Assembly (NCBI RefSeq): GCF_003293595.1
Contig: NZ_CP022162.1
Coordinates: 1,536,248 to 1,600,247, forward strand
DNA length: 64,000 bases
From: Microbacterium sp. PM5
GTDB lineage: Bacteria; Actinomycetota; Actinomycetes; Actinomycetales; Microbacteriaceae
Direction of reading: 5' to 3'
The number at the start of each line of letters is the position of its first letter. The stretch's first letter is position 1. Made by a program: the position numbers and the translations under genes. Shown in pieces: positions 1-10,500 of this stretch. The notes under the pieces were generated by a model, which ran no database searches, was not told the origin of the DNA, and was given only the letters and a program-made list of their open reading frames with translations.

Positions 1-35
1 TCTCACGCGTCAGCATCGCCACCGTGTGCGATCGC

Positions 36-1613
36 TCACGACGAGACCGTGACGAGCACCCGGTGCCACCCCGTCGAACCGTTCGGCGCGATCGGGGCAC
101 GCTGCTGCTCCTGCAGCTCGCCCTTCTTGTTCCAGGCGCGCACCGCGATGTAGTGAGTGCCGGGCGCGGCATCCCAGTCGTACATCCACTGCACCCAGCT
201 CTCGTCGTTGACCGGCGTGGAGATCGTCGCGGGAACCCAGCCGGTGTCGTCGATGTTCACCTCGACGCGGGCGACGCCGGTCGGCTGCGCCCACGCCATG
301 CCGGCGACGGGCACACGTCCGGGGGCGACGGGGCTGCCGACCTTGGGGACGTCGACACGCGAGGAGAGTTTGATGGGCGCCTGGGCGCTGTAGCCTCGCG
401 GCGTCCAGTAGGCCTCATCAGCGGCGAAGGTCGTCACCTTCAGCTCGGTCAGCCACTTCGTCGCCGAGACGTACCCATAGAGCCCTGGGACGATCATCCG
501 CACCGGAAAGCCGTGCTCGGCAGGGAGCGGCTCGCCGTTCATCGCGACCGCCAGAATCGCGTCGAGTCCGTTATCCGTGAGCGCCGACAGCGGAGTGCTC
601 GCGGTGTAGCCGTCGACGCTGCGTGAGAGCACCATGTCGGCGCCGCCCTGCGGGCCCGCCATCCGCAGAATGTCGCGTACGGGCACGCCGAGCCATCGCG
701 CATTGCCCACCAGCCCGCCGCCGACCTCGTTCGACACGCACGTCAAGGTGATGCCGTACTCGTCCAGCCCCATGCCCACGAGGTCGTCGAAGCTCAGCTC
801 GATGCGACGGTCGACCATGCCGTCCACGACGAGGCGCCACGTCGTCGGATCGATGGTCGGGACGGTGAGCGCCGTGTCGACGCGGTAGAAGTCGGCGTTC
901 GGCGTGAACAGCGGCGAGAGACCGGGAACGTCGAGCTCGGCGCCCGCGGGTACGGTCAGCGTTCGGCGAGGGGCCGGCAGCTTCAGCGCATCGCGGATCG
1001 CTTCGACCGATGAGGTCGCGGCCGTCACGACGCGTGCCGTGACACCGACGATCACGGCGGAGACCCCGGCCACGCCCGCGAGGCGGAAGAAGCCGCGCCG
1101 ACCGAGCGCTTGCGCCTCGTCCGGCGCGGAGTCGGTTTCGGCGGAGTCCGGCCCGGGCCGCCGCCAGCGCCGCAGGCGGCGACCGAGCATCACGAGAACG
1201 ACGGATGCCGCGGCCGCCCCGAGCACGGGAGGAACGAACGACAACGGCGTGACTCCGGTGCGCGAGACGACGGCGGCGGTCGACAGCACGCCGGCGATCG
1301 CGACGACCGCAACGCCGAGAGGGCTGCGCACGTACTCGAGCACTCCCCCGATCGCCGAGGCGATCACGACGGCGAGGCCGAGACCGGCGAGGAGGGCGAT
1401 CTTGTCGTTGGCGCCGAACGTGGCGATCGCGAACTCTTTGAAGGGCTGGGGGACGATGTCGATCACGAAGCCACCGACCGCCAGGATCGGGCTGGCGTTG
1501 CGCGCGACGAGCAGCGCCAGCAGCTCGGCGACGCCGAGGAACACCGCACCGCTGACAAGGCCCGCGAGGGCGGCGAGGGCGAGCGACACGCGCCGGCCGG
1601 TGTGCGTGGTCAC
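36..1613 (-). CDS. Membrane-anchored molybdopterin-dependent oxidoreductase (sulfite oxidase/YedY-like)
   Basis: The 525-aa protein starts with about four hydrophobic segments (roughly residues 9-36, 68-93, 97-116, 124-142), then a twin-arginine-like RRGFFRLAG around residue 173 and another hydrophobic stretch. The sulfite-oxidase Mo-cofactor domain follows, with the cofactor-ligand Cys in LTCVSNEVGG, and a C-terminal Mo-co dimerisation (Ig-like) domain ends the protein. Family knowledge predicts an extracytoplasmic oxidoreductase tethered to the membrane; the substrate (sulfite, a sulfoxide or another) cannot be told. The GTG start has a CAGGAGA Shine-Dalgarno about 6 nt upstream. Tat export is inferred from the RR motif, which here lies internally after the membrane segments, as is usual in this actinobacterial subfamily. 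Confidence 0.88.
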   Translation of the reverse strand: MTTHTGRRVSLALAALAGLVSGAVFLGVAELLALLVARNASPILAVGGFVIDIVPQPFKEFAIATFGANDKIALLAGLGLAVVIASAIGGVLEYVRSPLGVAVVAIAGVLSTAAVVSRTGVTPLSFVPPVLGAAAASVVLVMLGRRLRRWRRPGPDSAETDSAPDEAQALGRRGFFRLAGVAGVSAVIVGVTARVVTAATSSVEAIRDALKLPAPRRTLTVPAGAELDVPGLSPLFTPNADFYRVDTALTVPTIDPTTWRLVVDGMVDRRIELSFDDLVGMGLDEYGITLTCVSNEVGGGLVGNARWLGVPVRDILRMAGPQGGADMVLSRSVDGYTASTPLSALTDNGLDAILAVAMNGEPLPAEHGFPVRMIVPGLYGYVSATKWLTELKVTTFAADEAYWTPRGYSAQAPIKLSSRVDVPKVGSPVAPGRVPVAGMAWAQPTGVARVEVNIDDTGWVPATISTPVNDESWVQWMYDWDAAPGTHYIAVRAWNKKGELQEQQRAPIAPNGSTGWHRVLVTVSS

Positions 1614-1701
1614 GATGGTCTCCTGCCGCCGGGGTCGGGGTACCTGTGTTGTTCGTCGCTACCGGGCAATCGGATGGGTGGCGGCTTTCTAGGCTGACTG
1701 C

Positions 1702-2025
1702 ATGATCCATCTCGTCGCACGGCGCATCGACCCCGATCACCTCGACCGCGTTGTGGAGTGGCTCCGCACCGTGAACGGTCCGCGTCGCCAAGAGGCACTC
1801 GCCTCACTCGCCGCGGAACGCGTCCGTCATGAGACGGCGATGATCCTTGACGGCGCGGATGGCCCCGTCCTTGTGTACGCCATGGAGACCGACGACATCG
1901 CCCACTCCCGAGCCGTCGCCGACATGTCGCCCCGCGCGATCGACGCAGAGCACCGCGCCGTCATGCGCGCGGCCGATGCTGGCGGGGTGGACGGCGACAT
2001 CGTGCTGGATCTGCGGGCGGTATGA
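1702..2025 (+). CDS. DUF6176-like small protein
   Basis: A 107-aa soluble protein with the spread pattern RxxxALASLxxERVRHETAMIL...VYAMETDD...SxxAIDAEH that I associate with the DUF6176 family; the function is unknown. The start is set by a TAGGCT hexamer at 1690-1695, 6 nt before ATG, with no Shine-Dalgarno, so the transcript is probably leaderless. It is divergent from the molybdoenzyme gene, with 88 nt between the two starts. Confidence 0.7.
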   Translation: MIHLVARRIDPDHLDRVVEWLRTVNGPRRQEALASLAAERVRHETAMILDGADGPVLVYAMETDDIAHSRAVADMSPRAIDAEHRAVMRAADAGGVDGDIVLDLRAV

Positions 2026-2086
2026 CCGACGGCCTGGCAATCGAGGTGGCGGACGACGCCGTCGAGGGAGAACGAAATGACCGCCG

Positions 2087-2419
2087 TCACAGCTCGCCGC
2101 TTCCATCGGCCGCGGCACCGTCCGGCGGAGCCGTGAAGGAAACCGGCGTGCCGGTCACCCGCGCGTAGGCGATCTCCGCCGCCGTCGATGCGCCGATATA
2201 GCCGCCCGGGTTGACGACGAGCACGCGATCGGCGAGGTCGATCTTGTGGCGGTGCAGCGCATCGAGGTGCGCCTTCTGGTCTGCGCTGACATCGCCGTCC
2301 ATCTCGGCGGGCGCGAGAACGACGACGCCGCGAAGTGTGAGATCACGGCTCGCGTCGCGCATCTCGTCGGCGAAGCGCGCGGATCCGCAGATGCACACGA
2401 TGTCGGGGCGAACGGGCAT
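2087..2419 (-). CDS. Nucleoside 2-deoxyribosyltransferase-like / DUF4406-type protein
   Basis: A 110-aa protein beginning MPVRPDIVCICGSARF. It has a Rossmann-like opening (VCICGSARFADEM), LRGVVVLAPAE, HRHKIDLADRVLVVNPGGYIGASTAAEIAYA and a final strand (TGTPVSF). This is the layout of nucleoside-deoxyribosyltransferase-fold proteins, in which the Glu of the S-T-A-x-E-I-A-Y element is usually catalytic. I chose the ATG at 2419 because GGGAG lies about 8 nt upstream; longer in-frame starts exist at 2434 and 2551. A nucleotide-related role is inferred from the fold. It sits at the edge of the restriction island. Confidence 0.68.
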   Translation of the reverse strand: MPVRPDIVCICGSARFADEMRDASRDLTLRGVVVLAPAEMDGDVSADQKAHLDALHRHKIDLADRVLVVNPGGYIGASTAAEIAYARVTGTPVSFTAPPDGAAADGSGEL

Positions 2420-2775
2420 AGCCCAGTCTCCCATTCCAGCCCGGCAGAGCCCCTCGCGGGGCGTCGGGTCGCCGCCGTGCCCCACAGCCCGCACAGCCCA
2501 AGGCTTTCCGGGACCCGCGTCGCGACTCGCAGCAGCATCAACGCCATGCAAGTTGCCAGTAGCCGAACACCCCCGTCGTGCCAGATGTGAGTTCTGTCGG
2601 AAGTCAGATCACCTTCTTCAGGTAGACAGGATTGACCAGGCGATCAGCCTTCGCGGCAAGCCGACTACACGCCCGTCTCTGCCGCGAGCAGATCGTTGAG
2701 TGGCGCTGCACTCCTTTTCCGCCCGGCTGGCGGGCGGCGCCGGTCAAGTTGCGTGTGTCGCGATACCCTCCGAGG
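2420..2775. other. Intergenic stretch, left edge of the accessory block
   Basis: About 356 nt between two divergent genes. Open frames exist on both strands but none shows a convincing start or protein pattern. A minus-strand frame ending near 2604 gives a lysine-rich tail (LVNPVYLKKVI) that could be a gene remnant. Base composition shifts towards lower GC after about 2560, so I place the left boundary of the transferred block here. I see no integrase, tRNA or obvious flanking repeat. Confidence 0.4.
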
Positions 2776-3837
2776 GTGATCGTCATCTACCCCGACACCA
2801 ATGCTCTGCACTCCGATCTCCTCATGCAGCGCAAGCTCAGTAGCGAGCTTCTTGCACTGCTCGACGAGGGCGTCGTCGAGGTGCGTCTCTCCCCGGCTGT
2901 CGTAGCGGAAGCGGATCGTCAGGTTCGCGAGAGCGTTGAGGCGACACGCAAGGACGTCACCACATCGGTCACGAAGGCGACGCGCAGTTTGGGTCTCCCC
3001 GAGGCATCAATGAAGGCACTTCTCAGCACGCTCGCGGGGGAGATCACCGCGGTAAGCGATAAGGCTCTCGCGCCGCTCCTAGCGCACGATGCCTGCGAGG
3101 TCATCGAGTGGTCGGGGGTGAGCGCGCAAGACCTCGTCGAGCGCGAGTTGGAGCGACGCAAGCCTGTGCTCGAGAAGAGCGGTCAGTCGATCGGTCTCCG
3201 CGACACGATCATCTGGCACGGGTTATTGGAACTGCTCGAAACTCTTGACAGCGACGATGACTTCGTCATCTTCGTGAGCGCGGACGGCGGGTTCGTCAAC
3301 GACGGTGGGCTACACGACGAACTCGAAGAAGAAATTGACGGCGCCTGGTGGGACGGAAACCGCCTGCGCGTTGCGTCTTCTCTGGCATCCGCCGTGCTCG
3401 AAGCGGGGAGGCTCGCGAGCCTGATCGGTGAACGCGACGGCACACTGAGCGCCGCGCTCATCGACTACGTGGAGCGCTTCGATGGGATCGAGTGGGGCTC
3501 ATCCCCCCGAGACATGTACGTGACCCACCACAGCGCGAACGTCCCGTACGGCATGGAGGACGCGCTGCTGATTTCTGTCGATGGCGTGGAGGTCGACCAT
3601 GTTGGTGACGGCAACCCGGCGGAGTGCATCGGGTACGCCGACTTCACGTTCAGCGGGCGGATGTCGCCGATGGACTACATGGACGCTGACCACTCGAACC
3701 TCGAAATGACCGGCGGGGACATCAACGGTTACGAGGTCTCCGTTGAATTCACCGCGCGCGCAGAGATCATCGCTGAAATCGAGTTCGATCTGGAGCCGCT
3801 GTACGCCGAGGTCATCGGCGCTTCCGTGTCATGGTGA
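2776..3837 (+). CDS. PIN-domain-like (DUF4935) protein
   Basis: A 353-aa protein opening with VIVIYPDTNALHSD, the first strand and catalytic Asp of a PIN-like nuclease (Asp7). It continues with AVVAEADRQ (a conserved acidic helix position), RDTIIWHGLLE and DDFVIFVSADGGF, which supply the remaining acidic residues expected of a PIN active site. The last ~170 residues form a separate beta-rich domain that I do not recognise. PIN proteins cleave RNA, so a ribonuclease role is inferred. The GTG start is preferred because the protein begins exactly at the first beta strand; an in-frame ATG at 2632 would add 48 residues with no domain pattern. No antitoxin-like partner is adjacent. Confidence 0.7.
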   Translation: MIVIYPDTNALHSDLLMQRKLSSELLALLDEGVVEVRLSPAVVAEADRQVRESVEATRKDVTTSVTKATRSLGLPEASMKALLSTLAGEITAVSDKALAPLLAHDACEVIEWSGVSAQDLVERELERRKPVLEKSGQSIGLRDTIIWHGLLELLETLDSDDDFVIFVSADGGFVNDGGLHDELEEEIDGAWWDGNRLRVASSLASAVLEAGRLASLIGERDGTLSAALIDYVERFDGIEWGSSPRDMYVTHHSANVPYGMEDALLISVDGVEVDHVGDGNPAECIGYADFTFSGRMSPMDYMDADHSNLEMTGGDINGYEVSVEFTARAEIIAEIEFDLEPLYAEVIGASVSW

Positions 3838-3856
3838 CCGTTGCTGAAAGCTGACG

Positions 3857-3879
3857 GGCCGACACTAACTGAATCGGCC
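3857..3879. terminator. Short stem-loop between convergent genes
   Basis: The arms GGCCGA (3857-3862) and TCGGCC (3874-3879) flank an 11-nt loop in the 60-nt gap between the convergent PIN-like gene and the 350-aa gene. The stem is only 6 bp and has no long T tract, so terminator function is tentative. Confidence 0.35.
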
Positions 3880-3897
3880 TGACTTTCCTGCGTCGTC

Positions 3898-4950
3898 TCA
3901 CAGCTTCTCGTCCGTGGCACCCGCGTCGACGTCTTGTGGTTCCGCATCTGGCTCTCCGTCCGACAGCCACGGGACCAGTAGCTGAGAGATAGGGCGTTTC
4001 CCAGCCTGGAGATCGCGTTCCATCTGATCGAAATCGGCTCGAGTTGGGACCCTCGACAGCGTCAGCGAAGCTGCGAAATCGAGCCGAGCGCCCGCGCGAC
4101 TGATGGATTCGTTTAGCGCGTCTATGGCAACGTCGCGCAGTCGAGCAGCGAATCGGCCGAAGGAGATTGCTCGCCAAGCCTTCTCCGGATCAAGCAGGCC
4201 TTCGGTCAAGAGCCCTCTACCGGCCCACCCGATGGTGCGGGTGCCCTTCAGCACGATGTCGTTCGACATTCTGCGGTGCGCCGCGAAATCGAATCCCGAG
4301 TTGTTGCCATGGTTCCCCATGACGAAGCTCGAAGCGATGTTGATGTCACGGTCGCTCAAACGGATGAGACTGAGCGCTCGTTCGAGATCACGCCGAAGGG
4401 TTCTCGGGAGCGAAGCGTTCACTAAGCAGCGCGGATCCAGCTCTTCAGCGCGCCACGTGCGTGGACCTTCGAATCGATCGCTGTCGGCGACGATGTAGCA
4501 GTAGCGGCCACGATGCCGCATGATCCGTTCAGCGTCCAAGATCTTGATTCCGAAAGCGACGGGCTCACCGTCCGGATTGTCCAACGCGTGGTAATACTGC
4601 ACTTCGAGGTGAAGGTCGCCGTCGATGAGGCGCCACAGCGCGCTATCAACGAAATCGCGTATCGAGTCCGCAATTCGCCAGTGGCGGTAGGAAGTCGACG
4701 GCAGGGCGTCGTGGATGAGTTGAGTCAGTTCGGACTCAGCCGGTTCGATGATGACATCAAACCCGTCGTTTGATCCCCTTCCGTACGGCAGGGAGTAGGT
4801 CCGAAGGTCCTGGAGAAGCATGTGTTCGCTGGGACCTGGATAGGGACGATCCTCGGCAGACTGGACAAAAGTCGCAACCCTACGTCGCGTGGCACGGCGC
4901 CTCGGCGCCCGAATTAGGTTCTCGAAGGGATCGTCAAGCATCGGACTCAC
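3898..4950 (-). CDS. Uncharacterised protein, last gene of the restriction operon
   Basis: A 350-aa soluble protein that I do not recognise. It has no signal peptide or membrane segment. The N-terminus is basic (RAPRRRATRRR), the middle has aromatic beta-type segments (GDLHLEVQYYHALD, GRYCYIVADSDRFEGPRTWRAEELDPRC), and a helical C-terminal half contains FVMGNHGNNSGFDFAAHRRMSNDIV. Its start codon lies inside the end of the upstream membrane-protein gene (17-nt overlap), so the two are almost certainly translated together and belong to the hsd operon. Composition is less GC-rich than the host genes. A role accessory to restriction or defence is inference from position only. Confidence 0.72.
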   Translation of the reverse strand: MSPMLDDPFENLIRAPRRRATRRRVATFVQSAEDRPYPGPSEHMLLQDLRTYSLPYGRGSNDGFDVIIEPAESELTQLIHDALPSTSYRHWRIADSIRDFVDSALWRLIDGDLHLEVQYYHALDNPDGEPVAFGIKILDAERIMRHRGRYCYIVADSDRFEGPRTWRAEELDPRCLVNASLPRTLRRDLERALSLIRLSDRDINIASSFVMGNHGNNSGFDFAAHRRMSNDIVLKGTRTIGWAGRGLLTEGLLDPEKAWRAISFGRFAARLRDVAIDALNESISRAGARLDFAASLTLSRVPTRADFDQMERDLQAGKRPISQLLVPWLSDGEPDAEPQDVDAGATDEKL

Positions 4951-7477
4951 CTTGAGCGTCGTCGCTTGCGCCCGACTCGCCTCGATATCGCGCTATCTGG
5001 TCGGCGAGCATGTCGGCCTTGTGTCCCAGCTTCGCATCGTCCGGAAGGTGATCGACGAGGTACTCGGCGATGAAGAGTTCGTACAGGTCATCTTGGATCC
5101 CGTATCCGCGCGGCGCGAGCGCAGAGACGATTGCGCTCTCGTGCGGACGCCACCTCGAGCCGTCCCACGTCCGCTCATCCCCACCGACCTGACGAGCTTC
5201 GAATACGCGTCCCATCTCGATTGAACGCCGGCTTCGCTCCAGACCGCCAACAGTCATCGCGAACGTCCCGTCAACGAATGACGCGGCCGTCAGGAGGAAT
5301 TCAGCGACTTCGCGTTTGTCCGTCAGGAGGGTGTCCCACATAGATTTGATCTCCGGCCAGATCCCCTTGCCGTCGAGTTCGAACATGAGCAGCGCGTAGC
5401 CTGCCAAATCCATCGCAGTGATCAGCGGCTCAACGGCGAACACCACGCGAGTATTCGTCTCGTGGCGCTCAAGGTCAGCAAGTATCCGCATCCGCGCTGG
5501 CTCCATCTCCAGAAGCGCCGATTGATACAAAATGAGCGCCCGATCGCGGTCGCCACTAAGGATTGCACGGAACGCACCGTCCACGACGAACTGATAGAGC
5601 TGCCCATACAGGTCAGGCTCACGCGGCTCGAACTTCTTGATTCGGAGTTCCGGGAGCAGGGCAGCGAGCTTAACGAGCATTGCTGTGTGAGCATCTTGGG
5701 GGTCTACTACCGCCGTTCCGCGTTCCGGCCATTGAGGAACACTTGCATTCTCGTTTCGGAAGCCATCCAACTTCGCCTGCGCGCGCCGAATCGTCGGCGC
5801 GTGCGTCTCGATCTTGCTCAGTAGCTCGAGTGACGCCATCCCGGTAACGACCGCCAGATCGTGCCGCCCCTGCTCCGCGAACTGCGCGACCTGCGCCGTC
5901 GTCCGGCGGCCAACTTCCTGAAGTACTCCCGACTCCGTGGCCAGCAAAGCTTCCGCCATGCTTCGCGCGGCGAAGTGGTCGATCCACCAGCGTGGGGTGA
6001 CACGACGCCCCTCCGCCTCGGTCTCGCGGCGGATGGCGGTTGAGAACTCCTCAAGCATCTGTCGGGTGAGCGTGGGAAGGTGGCCGCGATAGAGCGCATT
6101 CGGATCGGAAACTGCGGCCTCGAACTCACCCGACAGATCACGACCGATGATAGAGCGCGCCGCGTACTCGAGACCGAGCACCATCTTTGTGAGCGGCAGA
6201 ACAAGGCTCTCTGCGGCTGCCATCTGGTTGATGCGAATCTGATAGTCGGGCGCGTCACCCTCAGCCACCTGGGCCGTCGTCGCTACGTCGAGGATGACGT
6301 CTTCCCACGCGGCCTCAATGGCAAGCGCTTCGTCGATCTGGAGCCGTGCGGCGAGGTTCGCGACAAGGCCCGCAATGGACTCCGTGATGGCCAGCGCGTT
6401 CGCGCCAGCCTGGGACTGAAACCCAACTTGCAGGCTCTTCCGCAGGAGTCGCGCGACTGTGTTCTCCAACCACAAGTAGTCCGGCTGCAGATCTGGCGGG
6501 TAGCTCACAGATGCGTTGAGCGCTAGCTCCAAACGGCTGTGGTCGATTGTCAGCCAATTCGAATGACTCGGCATCCGATCCCACCAGTTGCTGTCAGTCG
6601 GAATGGCGTACTTCCAGGACGAGTAGCTGCCAACGATATCCAGCAGTTGCCGGGTGAGGGACATCGGCGCGGTAGCGTTTCGCAGCTCCTCGTGCCCGAG
6701 GAGGTCCACAAGGTGCCTGAACGATGCCAAAGCACTGTAGACCCTGTAGTGCGCCTCCGATTGGCGGTGCGGCAGTGCGCGAGTGCGCGAACCCGTCGCT
6801 TCGCGAATACCGTCCGCAATCTGACTCAGCAACAGCGACGACAACTTGGAAGGATCGAAGTAGTCGAAAAGACGGCGCGCCAGGACTATGAGTCCCGCGC
6901 AGGCGAGCGCAGCCAAGAACCCAACAACAACGAGAGTCATCCCGGTCACTGCATAGCCCAGCACGCCGGCCGCGAGAACCACAACGCTCGTCCCGATCGT
7001 AAGGATCACGATCTTCAGGTACGCCTCGCTGTTTCGCTCAGCAATGAACAGTTCTCGCACGTCGCCCGGAACTGACTTGTAGATTGTCGATGCGATTACG
7101 CCGATCGTCGCGTAATACAGACCGAGAAGGGTCGCGCCGACGCCAATGGCCGCGGCGACCAGAGCAGACGACGTTCCTTGGAGTGAAGGATCGGGTGGTT
7201 CGAACCAACCGATCCTCGCCCCCCACTCGGTCCCGACGAGGACAAGCGAAAAAGCCTCAAGCGCTACGACCAGCGCAACGGCAAGCGCCAATGTCGCCAG
7301 GCTCTGACCAACGATCCGTCCGGCCGCAGTAGCGCCCATCCGTCGGCGAACGAAGAACCTTCGAACATTGGCGACTACTCTCGCCCAACTCGCGGCTCGA
7401 CGGGCATATAGCTGGCGCCGGCGCCAGAATCGGGGCGAACCGATCTCCTGTAGTCGGTTGAGGTCGCGATGAATCAT
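4934..7477 (-). CDS. Uncharacterised four-TM membrane protein with large cytoplasmic domain
   Basis: An 847-aa protein. After a basic N-terminus of about 45 residues come four hydrophobic segments, grouped as two hairpins (roughly 55-85, 100-128, 148-175 and 178-200). About 640 mostly helical residues follow, predicted to be cytoplasmic and without any motif I can name. The hairpin layout loosely recalls DUF2254 membrane proteins, but I would not assign that family. The ATG at 7477 lies 82 nt after the hsdR stop; a longer frame to 7603 would overlap hsdR and lacks protein-like sequence. It overlaps the next gene by 17 nt. As part of the hsd operon it may tie restriction to the membrane (inference). 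Confidence 0.75.
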   Translation of the reverse strand: MIHRDLNRLQEIGSPRFWRRRQLYARRAASWARVVANVRRFFVRRRMGATAAGRIVGQSLATLALAVALVVALEAFSLVLVGTEWGARIGWFEPPDPSLQGTSSALVAAAIGVGATLLGLYYATIGVIASTIYKSVPGDVRELFIAERNSEAYLKIVILTIGTSVVVLAAGVLGYAVTGMTLVVVGFLAALACAGLIVLARRLFDYFDPSKLSSLLLSQIADGIREATGSRTRALPHRQSEAHYRVYSALASFRHLVDLLGHEELRNATAPMSLTRQLLDIVGSYSSWKYAIPTDSNWWDRMPSHSNWLTIDHSRLELALNASVSYPPDLQPDYLWLENTVARLLRKSLQVGFQSQAGANALAITESIAGLVANLAARLQIDEALAIEAAWEDVILDVATTAQVAEGDAPDYQIRINQMAAAESLVLPLTKMVLGLEYAARSIIGRDLSGEFEAAVSDPNALYRGHLPTLTRQMLEEFSTAIRRETEAEGRRVTPRWWIDHFAARSMAEALLATESGVLQEVGRRTTAQVAQFAEQGRHDLAVVTGMASLELLSKIETHAPTIRRAQAKLDGFRNENASVPQWPERGTAVVDPQDAHTAMLVKLAALLPELRIKKFEPREPDLYGQLYQFVVDGAFRAILSGDRDRALILYQSALLEMEPARMRILADLERHETNTRVVFAVEPLITAMDLAGYALLMFELDGKGIWPEIKSMWDTLLTDKREVAEFLLTAASFVDGTFAMTVGGLERSRRSIEMGRVFEARQVGGDERTWDGSRWRPHESAIVSALAPRGYGIQDDLYELFIAEYLVDHLPDDAKLGHKADMLADQIARYRGESGASDDAQGESDA

Positions 7478-7559
7478 GTGTGGCTCGCCGATTGACTCTG
7501 CACACCAATCACAACCTGGCGCCCGTGCGACCGTTCCACGGCCTGGTAGTCGCCGGGGG

Positions 7560-10500
7560 TCATGAGTTCGCCGCAGTGCTCGCGAACAGCTCCGCCTGCT
7601 CAAGTACCAGCTCCACTGCCTTCGCCTCGGCGTCTGGCGGATAGTCGTAGCGGGCGAGGAGGCGTCTCACCTTGGAGCGCATCGCTGCACGGACGCTCTC
7701 CTTCTGGTCCCAATCGATAACGACGCTCGACCGCACCGCCCAGACGAGATCGACCGCGATCTGCTTGAGCGTGTCATCGCCCATCTGCAGAACCGCAGCG
7801 TCGTTCTGAGCGATCGCGTCGTAGAGGGCAACTTCGGCCGCGGACAGACCCAAGCGCTCATTGCGCTTCGCGTCGTCCCGCATCTGCTTGGCGAGCTTCA
7901 CCAGTTCGGCGATGATCTCCGCTGTCGTGAGGGACCTGTTCGTATAGCGATTGATCGCCTCGTCGAGCAGCTCGGAGAACTTCCGCGCCTGCACGAGATT
8001 GGTGCGCTGCACGGTGCGGATCTGGTCGTTGAGCAGACGCCGCAACAGCCCCATCTGGAGGTTCGGCTTCTCCTTCTGGGCCAGCGAGTCGAGGAACTCG
8101 TCGCTGAGGATGGACAGCTCCGGCGTCTCGACACCGGCTAGCTTGTAGACATCGATGACCTGGTCGGCGGCAACGGCCTCGTTGAGCAGCTGGCCGAGGG
8201 CGGTATCGATCTCGACGGCACCGGAGCCACCACGGCCGGAGTCAGGGTTCTGGATCTTGAGGATGGCAGCACGGACGTCGGTGAAGAGACGGACGTGGTT
8301 GCGGATGGCAGCCGCCTCATCACGGGCACCGGCCAGAGCGAACGCCTTGGCTAGGGCCAGCACCTGGTCGTTGAAGCGACTGGTGCGGTCAGGGTCGGCC
8401 ATGACGAAGTCGAGTACCTTGGCGTACTCGGCCAGACGCTGTGAGGCCGACAGCGACGGCGAGGCGTCGTAGGTCACGCCATGGAGCAGACCACGCACGA
8501 TGTCGTGCTTTTCCAGCATGACGGCGACCATCTCGTCGATGGGCACACCGGCCTGGTCGCGGTCGCTCGGGCTGTACTCGGCAAGGGCGGCCTGCAGGTT
8601 GGCGAAGACGCCGATGTAGTCGACGATCAGGCCACCGGGCTTGTCGCGGAAGGTACGGTTGACGCGGGCGATGGCCTGCATCAGTCCGGCACCCTGCATC
8701 GTCTTGTCGACGTACATGGTGTGCATCGACGGGGCGTCGAAGCCGGTCAGCCACATGTCGCGGACGATGACCAACTCCAGCTCGTCGTCGGGATTCTTGG
8801 CCCGCAGCTTGAGGTCCTTGCGGACGTCCTTGGAGTGGATGTGTGGCTGGAACTCGACCGGGTCGGCCGCCGAGCCGGTCATGACGACCTTGATCTTGCC
8901 CTTGGCGGGGTCGTCGGAGTGCCAGTCGGGACGCAGGGCGACGATCTTCTCGTAGAGCTTGACCGCGATGCGGCGGCTCATGACCACGATCATGCCCTTG
9001 CCGAACAGAGCTTCCCGGCGCTTCTCCCAGTGGTCGACGATGTCGCGAGCGATCAGCTCGAGGCGTTCGTCAGCACCGACGATGGCCTCCAGGCGGGCCC
9101 AGCGGGACTTGGCCGCGGTGGCGGCGTCTTCCTCCACCGTCTCGGTGATCTCGTCGGCCAAGTCATCAAGGGCAGCCAGGTCGTCGACAGAGAGGTCGAC
9201 CTTCGCCAGACGCGACTCGTAGAAGATCTTGACCGTGGCACCGTCCTCGACGGCACGGGTCAGGTCGTAGACGTCGATGTAGTCGCCGAAGACTGAGCGG
9301 GTGCTCTTGTCGCCCGACTCGATAGGCGTACCCGTGAAGCCCAGGTAGGTCGCACCCGGCAGGGCGTCACGCATGTGCTTGGCCAGGCCGGCCTTGATAC
9401 GACCATATGAGTCGATGGTCTCGCCGAAGCCGTACTGGCTGCGGTGGGCCTCGTCGGCCACCACGACCACGTTGCGGCGGTCGGTCAGGACGGGGTTGGC
9501 ATCGCCATCCTCGCCCGGGGCGAACTTCTGCAGCGTCGTGAAGATGATGCCACCCGAGGCTCGCTTCAGCTTGGTACGCAGGTCGCTGCGAGTCTCCGCC
9601 TGGACGGGCGTCTCCGGCAGGATGCGGGCCGGGGCGAAAGTCTCGCCGAACAGCTGGTCGTCGAGGTCGTTGCGGTCGGTGATGAACACTAGCGTCGGGT
9701 TGGCCATGCGGGCATCCCGCATGATCTTGGCGGCATAGAAGACCATCTCGAAGCTCTTGCCCGAGCCCTGGGTATGCCAGACGACCCCACCACGACGGTT
9801 TCCGCTCGGGCTGGACGCCTCAACCGTGCTTTCCACAGCCGCGTTGACCGCCCAGTACTGGTGGTACTTGGCGACCCGCTTCACCAGCACGCGGATGGGC
9901 TGGCCGGACTTCTTGTCGGTGGCGGTCTCGTCCGAGAAGACGATGAAGTTCTGGAGCAGGTCGAGGAAGCGACGCTGTTCGAAGACACCCTTGATGAGCA
10001 CCTCAAGTGCCGGGTGGTCGGTGACGACGTCCCTACCCTCGATGGTCTTCCACGGGGCGTAATGCTCGAAGCCGCCGGTGTAGCTGCTCATCGCTGCCGA
10101 CGTGCCATCCGAGATGACCGTCACAGCGTTGGGCACGAACACCGACGAGATGTCGGAGCGGTAGGTCTGCACCTGGTTCCAGGCCGACTTGAGCGTGGCA
10201 TGCTCGGCGGTGGGGTTCTTCAGCTCAAGCAGCCCCAGCGGGATACCGTTCAGGAAGACCAGCACGTCCGGGCGACGGTTCTTGCCGTTCTCGATGATCG
10301 TGAACTGGTTGACGGCCAGCCAGTCGTTGTTCGCCGGCCGCTCGAAGTCCACCAGCCAGACACGAGTCGTCCGCACCTGACCATCGGCACCACGATGCTC
10401 GACGGGCACGCCCTCGGTGATCAGCTTGTGCAAACGGTAGTTCTCGTCGATGGCACTCTGCGACTCAGCCCGCTGTACCCGCTTGATGGCCTCGTCACGA

